DNA of 64,000 bases from Ixodes scapularis. Its lineage: Eukaryota; Arthropoda; Arachnida; Ixodida; Ixodidae. Below the pieces are notes generated by a model that saw only the letters and a program-made list of their open reading frames with translations, was not told the origin of the DNA and ran no database searches. Location: positions 106,630,831 to 106,694,830 of the forward strand of contig NW_024609846.1 in assembly GCF_016920785.2 (NCBI RefSeq), written 5' to 3'. Each line of letters starts with the position of its first letter. The first letter of the stretch is position 1. Shown piece by piece: positions 42,001 through 51,000 of this stretch. Made by a program: the position numbers and the translations under genes.

Positions 42001-45000
42001 CGTTGCTGTTGACATGTACCGCAAGCAGGATGACATACTAGAGAGCAGGAAAGAGAGCGTTTGGAAGCCGTGCATGGTAGTTGACGCCGAGGTCAGGAAA
42101 TGAGGCAGCAGACGGGGGAAATCGACCCTGTCGTGCTTTCAGTCCGGCTCGATCAGTTTGGAGTGTACAGCCTCGGACTGAAAGGGGGATGCCGGCCGAC
42201 TGCGGGGCCGATGCAACATCCCCTAAGATGAGGAACCGAACTGAGAGCGAATGCCTGACATGGCAACGATGAGGAGACCCTGGTCGGCTAGCAGCATGCC
42301 TTGTGAACAGTGTGAAGATGTCGATGAATATTCACTTGCCAAGCCGGTGGGGCAAGCAAGGTGGTTGCAGCCCATTGCTGGGAGATGCCGGTGCTAGATG
42401 CGACAGTGCAGAGGTGGTTGCGGAGGCGCTGCAGATGTGGAGGCTGAGAAAGTTGAATATGTGCCTACTGCATTTTCGTCCGAAAAGGCAGAGCCATTGC
42501 CGTGCCCTTGGCCACGAAGAACATTCCCCTGGATAGCAGGTGCTCGGAGTCAATCATCATGTCCAGGTCACCAATCTGTAGCACTTTCGATCTTGAGGAC
42601 GGAAGAGACGGTGCAACAGACTCTGAGTTTAACTGTAAAAAAATTCTCTTTATTCTCGTACCGTCAAGCTCGTTCCGACGAGTAGCTTGCTTTTATACAC
42701 TGCAGTCATTAGCATTATAGTTGATCTAAGTATTTTGCAACACCATGCATTAATACGGCAGATTGGGCGAGTTGGTACGGCATAATTACGAACCAGCGCA
42801 CAGGTAGACCAGTTACTCAAAATCCAAATACACAAAAATATACACTCGCACAGCGCTGATGTGAGTTTTTTGTGTTTGGATTTTTGGTAACTGTCTACCT
42901 GTGCGCTGGTTCGTAATATTGCAACACTGCCGTCTTTAGGCGGTGTGGAGGCTGAACCGATGGACCGCCAGAGGCCCATATCTGTACCTGTTTCATATAC
43001 TGAATGCCTTTTTGCATGGCTCTGTGTTTACTTTTGTCTTCCAGATTTTTACTGCTCACTTGTTTTTTTAATTTTATTTAGAGGATACTACTGGCCATTG
43101 AAGGCCCAAGTAGGAGTGGGGTACAACATATGCATTCACACACCTACAACAACAAACAAATAACACGACATTAAGAGGTTTACAACAACTAACCAGCAAA
43201 TATACAGGATATATATATTTAAAAGGGGGGGCGGGGGGGGGGGGGGGGGGGGGCGGCACAGCATGCATCAAGCAGCATGTAATTCAATCATTTGTAATAA
43301 TAGATGTGAAATTTAAAACTCATATTTAAGATTGAACATTATCAAACAAATGTGAATTTAATTAAGCTATAAATTTTATATAGACTGTTACTTTTTATAC
43401 AATTTTGTCTAGATTTGTCAGGATACAATCTGCAAGTATGCATAAAGTAACTGGAAAGTTGAAAGAAGCAAATTAGAGATTGCAAAACCTACTTCTCAAT
43501 AGATATTTTTTTCCCAAAGTATTTACGTGATAGTGCAGCTGAAATAAGGCTCCTTTTTCAGTTTTTTTTTTATTTGAAACACCTTAAAAATACATTGTTT
43601 TCTAAGATTTTTTTTTTATTATTATGCTTGGAAAATTAAGTTGCCGATTGTGTTCAGTTTATTCTAAACTATTTATATGAAATTCCAGAGTGCTTTTGTG
43701 CATAACAGTGGCTAGATAAGGTTTTTATAATTTCTGATAAAACAAACTGACTAGTTTCTCTTTAGTGACCGTTTCGCCAAGGTGACAGCAGAACAAGTAA
43801 CGGATCCCGACGTCAAACTGCAGGAATTTGAGATATATGTTTTCTTAGCGAATGCACGCCACTGTTGTGACATATTTGAATATCCTTATCGCTTGCTTGG
43901 GCTCAGCGGGTAATGCAGGTCGGCACTAGCGTGAGTATAAAGGCTGAACTGCATAAAGCGATTTAGCGAGCGACGGCGACAGCGACGAATCAGCGACGTA
44001 TTACGAAGATTTCTTACTATCGCTCGTCGCGTCACTCGGTTTTTGGATTTCTAGAAAACATCGTTCCGCTTTCATGCGGCTTGCGTCGTCGCGCGATCGT
44101 GACCGAGCGTCAGCGAAGCGGGTCGCCGTCGCTGTTCTCGTCGCTCGCAAAATCGTTTACATTAGGTTTATACTTCACGCTGTCAATACTATCGACTCGA
44201 GCGCGCATAATTTCATTTCCACGGGAGCGCGTGTAAATCAAACCCTAAACCAAGACGGGGGCTGCAGCCAGCAGCTTTGAGAGCGTCATACAATGGATTA
44301 TAGTTTGACAGAAGCAAGCACACACTTTGCTAGCGCATTCCAGCCTTGAGCGCTCGAACTTCCGAAAACGAAACCAGATTTTGCTACATTTTGGCTAGCT
44401 CGAAACATTTTTTTTTAAATATAGGGTGTCTTTTAGCTATAATCTAGACTAAGAGAAATGTGTACCTTCCCAAATTATATTTATGTCGTCGTACTATATA
44501 AGTAATAATTGTGTAATATCGTTACGTTCATATAAAATACGGGGGGTGTCACCGGACCTTCGTCTGAAACAAAAAGTCTGCTATATATACCGAGCGGGTT
44601 TCTATTACAATTGAGTAGGAGTGTCGGGTTGTTAGTGCCTCTGTCGTTGTTTGTGTATGTAGATGCTTGTATGTTGATCTTGTGGTATGTGCTGTGATGT
44701 ATGTGTTGGTATGCTGCCGTCCGTGTTCAAGCGTGTCACTTCCACAAATGCCGAAATGTCCTTCATTTTTTGTAGTTTTCCGCATACTCACTAGGTGGCG
44801 CAAGCAGCCGCCCAATTTCATTTTATCTTTGTTTGTACGTAGTCCATTTATGTGTAAGGAACCACACCACATAGCTACAGTCTAGTAGAAAAGTAACCGC
44901 GTGTTTAAATGGCGCATAGCGCCGGCGTTCAGTTCGTCTTCGTTCGTTGGCCGTTTCGGTAGCCGATTCGTACCCGGAAAGCCGCAAAATTTGCGTACAC

Positions 45001-48000
45001 ACGAGATATGAGTGGATACGTCGAAACGTCGCGTACAACTTTGCTCGCGGTAAAGAGGTGAGCGGGACGTCGGTAACGCCGGTCGGGTAGGGTCGGGTCG
45101 GGTCGGTGTCGGAGCTATTCGTCGTCGCTCGCGGCAAACGGGCTTTTTCAATAAAGTTCATGTCTGTGGTCGCGAAAAGATAACTGCTGTGGAAATTACC
45201 CGGCGTCGGTGACAATGCAACCGGCTTGAGGCCTCGGCGATCGGCTGAACCGCCACGCGAACGAGACCTGCTCGGTGGGGAAGCACGCTGCTGGATGCAG
45301 TCGATGGTCGCTCCCACTGTCGCGTAATCGCCGTAAATGGATACGGCGTCGGCGCTTAGGGGTGAATGCTTGCGGTAGTTCAGCACGTATGGACGATTAC
45401 GAACGAACACGTGCAAACTACGCTTTCGCTGCGGCGAAAAGCCGTGTAAAGCGCTGGGCCTCGCTCGTCGAACCCGTCTTGCGTCAAACGGCCGCCATTG
45501 TAAAAAAACACCCCTAGACGTGTGATCGCAGAACGAAGTACACGTTCAAAGATGTTCATTTTACACGAGACCTCGGGTGCAAACGAAATACACCGAGCCT
45601 CGCGTGTAAAACGAACACCATTTGGGGAGTCCGCCCTGGGACAACGGTTTACACGTCCAGGGGTGTACTTTTTCGCTGTGTGTGTATGCGCTTCCCATTT
45701 TGTCGCAAGCATCCTGTAATCTCTCCCACCATATGTGCGACCGCACTCGCTCCCTTCTGATGACAACTCGAACTCGCTGTTGCCGCTTGATAAGGCCATA
45801 TTTTATAATGTAGAAAAAAGGCGAACGTATATTCTGGTTTGAAAGAGCGGTAGTTTATGAATTTTGTTTAAGAAGCGTTCTCCGAGTGCGGACACCCTAG
45901 CGGCGAAAGCTCGAACTGCGTTTGCCGTCTGAAAAGGGAGTGGCGCCACCTCTCCCGCCTCCTTTGCGACTCACGAGTCGCTGAGGAGGAAGAGAACGCA
46001 AAGTCACGTGTCCCGTGAGACAGTCTTTTCTTAAAGATTGGCGAAGTGATTGCCGTGCGGACGACTGCTTGTTGAATACCTAAGGAATCATAATCCACGA
46101 AGGCTGATTTGACACGGTCCTTTGTGGTGGCCCCTAGCTGCTCGACTGTAGAAGTCAAGAGTCATGGTATTCGGCACTGATCTCTGTGATAATTTGCTGG
46201 ATCGCGCATCCTCGCTTGGTCGCTGCAGCTTGAGCGCGGCCACCGGACGGCCATCTTGCATGCAGCGAATTCGCGTTTTTGCGAGCGTTGCAGAGGCTGG
46301 CGGCAGCATGCTAAAGACGTTTTCTACTCGTTCGTCGTTATTCGCCGAAGAAATTTCTTAAACCCTTGTGAAAGCGGTGATACTTGCCCTTGAAAACACG
46401 TGGAAATTTATACGAAAGTGCAGCGCCGCAGGAAAAGGGCACAACTCGTCGAAGGCAAATTTCGCCAAACTCGCGGCGTGATGAAAGCTTCCTTGGCACC
46501 CCGATGTGTTGCTTCTTTGTGCCTTTGTACGCTTGTATTCCGTTCAAGAATCGACGCCGTGTGGATCTGTTTTGCGTGTGCCATGTACGTGAAAGTGTAT
46601 GTGCCTCTGGAGCAGCGTGTTACTTTACCCCGATGACTGTATGTGCAACTTGCGGCACTCGCGGTCTAGGAACGAGCTTGATCCAGTGCAAAGGGGTGAC
46701 GGAACAAAAAAAAAAAAAAAAGGGGGGGGGAGGGGTGCGGCGGTTGCGGCGCGTTTTCTTATTTGCTTTGTTTGCTAGGCGCTTATGATAATCAGTTCAG
46801 TTGAACAAATACGTTTATATTCTGTGCACTCCGCCCCCCGCCTTTCCTACCAAATACTTCCGACACCCTGGCTCCAATATTCAAAGGGGGCGATTTGATT
46901 TGGACCCTTCAGGAATTGTGGTTTGACAACAGATTGCACACGATCCTATGGGCCGCATTTCAAATAGTTTCAATCTCACCGCCTTGCACGTTTGCCTACG
47001 AAAATCTTCCTTGCTCCACAGTGTTGCTCCATTTGTTCTGCGATATTTAGTAGATTTGGAACATGGCCATGGTTAATAATGTATAAGAGCAACGGTACAG
47101 ATTTTCCCCTTTTTATTGATTGCAACTCGCCGGAATATCCGGATGACCCAGAACTCCTTGGCCGATATATGACGCAAAAACACCTACGCGGGACACGCCT
47201 TCAATACTTTGCCGCGGCGTCGATTCTTGATCGGTATCCAAGCGTGTAAAGGCATAGAGAGGCTGGCCAGGCTGGCCTCTGGTCGAATCCACCGATATGG
47301 GCGAAGGTACTTTTCTCGGATCCCAATCGAAATCTGGAGTGGGAACTGATCTAAAACCACGAGGGGAAGACGTCCGTCTCGATCCTGATCGCCCGGTAAA
47401 ATAGGCGCGCTCCAGAAAAGTCGATCCTGGCGAGCTCCGAAACGACCGTGCAACTCACGGCGTGACACCGCTCGTAAAGCCTACTCCTATATATCCACTC
47501 GTATTCTACAAACAATCGTTATCCTTTGTACATTTTCTGCACTCGTCGAACGCATTAGAGCGCGGAACGCCGGCGTCTGGCGTTTGGCTTTCGCGTTCCA
47601 ACGCGTTGGGCAAATGCAGTGGAGATAAACGCAGCTAGATAGCTTTACGTTTACCCACTAATCATTCCAACCAGAGCTCGACGTTTTGACGTCCCCGCGC
47701 GCTCTCGCCTTGTCCTCTCGCTGAGTTTCTGCCGCATAGATCATAAACTTAGAACAGTCTATCGTCAAACTCTTCTTTTTTGCCAAACCTTTAAGACCTT
47801 CCTTGCGCAAGAGAGCGTGTGTGCACGTTGTGAAGCCTTGGCTGACACATACCGCGGAGTCTGGCAGCCAAACTATTTTTGATTGTATAGCTGCTAGAGG
47901 ATTTGCCCAATGTTTTCCTGCGTACATTTGTGATAAAGTATAAATGCATTGACTTCTTCGAAGAAGTCTTCGACATATCTATGCAAGGTAGCCTACGCCA

Positions 48001-51000
48001 ACTTGTCGGAGGTGCAATTTAGGGCTTGCTAAAAAGCGAAGCCAATATCAATCAAGTAGTACAGGAGCCAAGTCGTAGATCACATAAAGGCACCGCCCGT
48101 GCGAGATGACCTCCTTGAGCTACCGGTGTGAACGTTCCACCAATAGCTGATGTCCTGAGCGGCTCTGTCGGAGTAGCAAACAAAAAGCAGCAAAAAGAGT
48201 TCAATGTACGTCGTTACGGTGAGCTGCCGAATTGAGCAATCCAGGTCCTTGATGATATTCTTTCGCTCAACAGGGATAACCACCGTACGTGCCGGTGAAT
48301 ACACTCATTAAAATGTGCTCCATCGATACGATGGGAGTCTCGCCCACGATGTCGTTGGGCATGCGGTCGGATTATGCACCAGGGGATGCAAATGGCTTCA
48401 AGCATGTAAGGTACGCCTCCTTACTGTAATATGCTGGCGCTGCCGACAAACCTTTGCCCAACTGCGGACGTCAGCAGTCATTTTTGGCCGTACGAATGAG
48501 GCGGCAATCATCCGTGGCAAGGCCCGGGTGCCTAGATATCTTCCGGGCCTTTGCGTGAAGGCCATTTAGGTGTTGTTATGACTTGCCGCAGTATACTACT
48601 CCGAATAAGATAAATCCTTAGGGTCTCATTTCAGAGGGTTCATATGACTTTGTCACTGTTTATACGAATGCTCGACCTAGCTAGTGAGTGCCTGAATTTG
48701 TATCTTTCTCTCCAGGACATGACGGAGGAAAGCATTATGGGAGTTGCAATCCCGTTTGCAGACGCTTCCTTCATGATTGACGTGCAAAAGGTGGATAGGC
48801 TGTTCCGCATATGGATCAACCAAGTACCGTCTTCTTACCGGACTCCAGTGATTGGGGTGTTCGACGCCATAGCAAATAAGACACCCAACATCGACAAGGC
48901 CACTTGGAAGGCCAGCATCAATAAATACCTCCTGACGCCTTTCGACGAGAACCTATCCCTCATAAACCTACATAATATGTGGGGACTGCTCATTATGAGC
49001 AACTTAAAGAAGGAGTTCGAAGCCAACACCAAGCCGGTGTACCACTGGCTGACGATGATGGTGCACTCGTACCTATTCTCAGCCTCGTCCTTCGAGTACG
49101 TGCTTTTGAGCCGATCGCCCACGAGCAAGTGCGCCAGCTACATCCGGCAGGTGGCGCCGTTCGCCCTTCAAGCCCTCTTCGCCCACAAGCACGTATCTAC
49201 GGACGACGTGGCCCTTGCCAAACGCATTCACCGAAAGTTCGTCTCCCTTAGCTCGAGAGTGTTCCCCTGGCTGGGCGGTGACAAATCGGCACAAGAGCGA
49301 TTTCGGAACGTACGAGTCATTTTGGGCATCCCCGATATCCTGTACAACCCGCTGACCATGGACAGGCACTACTCGTACCTGCCGAAGTTCGATGAACCAG
49401 TTGTCCTCAGTATCCTACTGGCTTTCGAGGCGAAGGCCAAACATGACATGCTAAATTACCAAATGGGGATGTTCACCAGCGGCGTTCTCGCCAATCGGTA
49501 CCGATTCAAGCCTCTGCGCGAAGATGGCGTTGCGGAAAATTTCTTCCTCGGCGCAACTCCATTGTACGTGCCCTATTTCTCGGTGTTCTTCATCCCACCC
49601 GTGCTGCTGTCGACCACATTTTTTGCCGGCTCTAGTTCGGTGTCCCAGTGGGCAAGCATTGGACGCCTCATAGCCCGCGGGATGGTGCACCCCTTCACGG
49701 TGTAAGTCCACTTTCCTCAGCACGTCAGCAGCGCGTTCGTGCTAAAACGCGTGCCTAGAACCTCGACAGTGGAATTTTGGCTCGTTGAAAACTTCCAAAT
49801 CCGTACCAGCAAGCCTGGAGTTTTTCGATGTGTGCTACTTCTGGTGGTATTTTTTCTATGGTTGCGCTGGCGCGTTAATTCCAGGGGGCGTAAGAGTAAT
49901 GTTATGATTAATGCCTCTTGATAAAATTCATCCATCGAGCTTTTCCCGAGTAGCGACAGCCATTGTTGTGCGAACGCGCCAAATACGTGCCTCTAGCGAG
50001 GACTCCGCCGCCATTCGCTTCCAAGGGCCGCTCATTTCACTCCTGCACCGCCATACGCTTTCAAGAGCTGCACGAGGCATGTACCTCCTGCTTTGGCCCT
50101 ATTGACGCTACTTGCAAGACAAACATACATACACCAGAGGGCTGTAGTTGTAATGATAAATGTGGTTAACTAGTAGCTTTGTTGCATGTTGTCATAATAA
50201 CCATGGACAACGACACAATGCGGTGGAGTGAATTAGCGTGGAAGTCAGTCAAATGAGCTTCACCTCCGAGTTCGCAGCCGTCACCTGCGAGATTAACAGT
50301 CGACTAAGAAAGAAACGTATGCAAATATGCAAGATGTCAGTACGGAGCGTAAGTGCGTCGGCTTCTTGTGCAGGAGTTGCAGTGACGCCTGTACACGCCG
50401 AGCTCTGATTAGCTTTGATGAGAAATATAGGGGGTTGACCTCAATGCTATAGCTGGGTTGACCTCAATGGTATAGCTGGCTTGGTGTCTATACACTATCC
50501 TTTCAGTCGAAGGCAATCAGAGCTCGGCGTTTTGACGTCACCGCAACCCCTTCCAAGAAGCAGACGAATTTGCGCTCCGCATATTCTCACGCGATCAACA
50601 CGCAGCTATGCAATTTTGTTTTCTATATAAAAGCCCGAATATTCGCGCTTGTTTGAATTATTCCAACACGGCGGCAAGCCCCTTAATTGTTTCTTAAACT
50701 CTCAGTGACTACAGAAAAAAAAAAAAACGCATAACGTTATCGGATATACATCCCTCTGAAGGCGGGGGACGGCTCGCCATGTTGTCGTCTGATAATAATG
50801 GAACTGTATCATCCGCATAATTAAATATAACAACACTAGTTATGCTGATTCACTTACATAAGTACACCAAACATATCGTGCCATCCTCCAGGGTGGCGGA
50901 GATAGAGCACGATCTGCAAACTGCCTAATTCCTCAAGACTGCTTTAGACTGCTCCGTTGACTGCGTTGCATGGCGTCGACTACTACTACTACTCGTAGTA

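Noticed and set aside
44823..45416. 197-residue minus-strand frame as a gene
   Set aside because: It lies in CpG-rich DNA where stops are rare, has no domain, and no splice or regulatory context supports it.
48644..48715. Upstream ATG extension of the central M13 exon
   Set aside because: A strong polypyrimidine-AG acceptor ends at 48715 and the extension has no family similarity.
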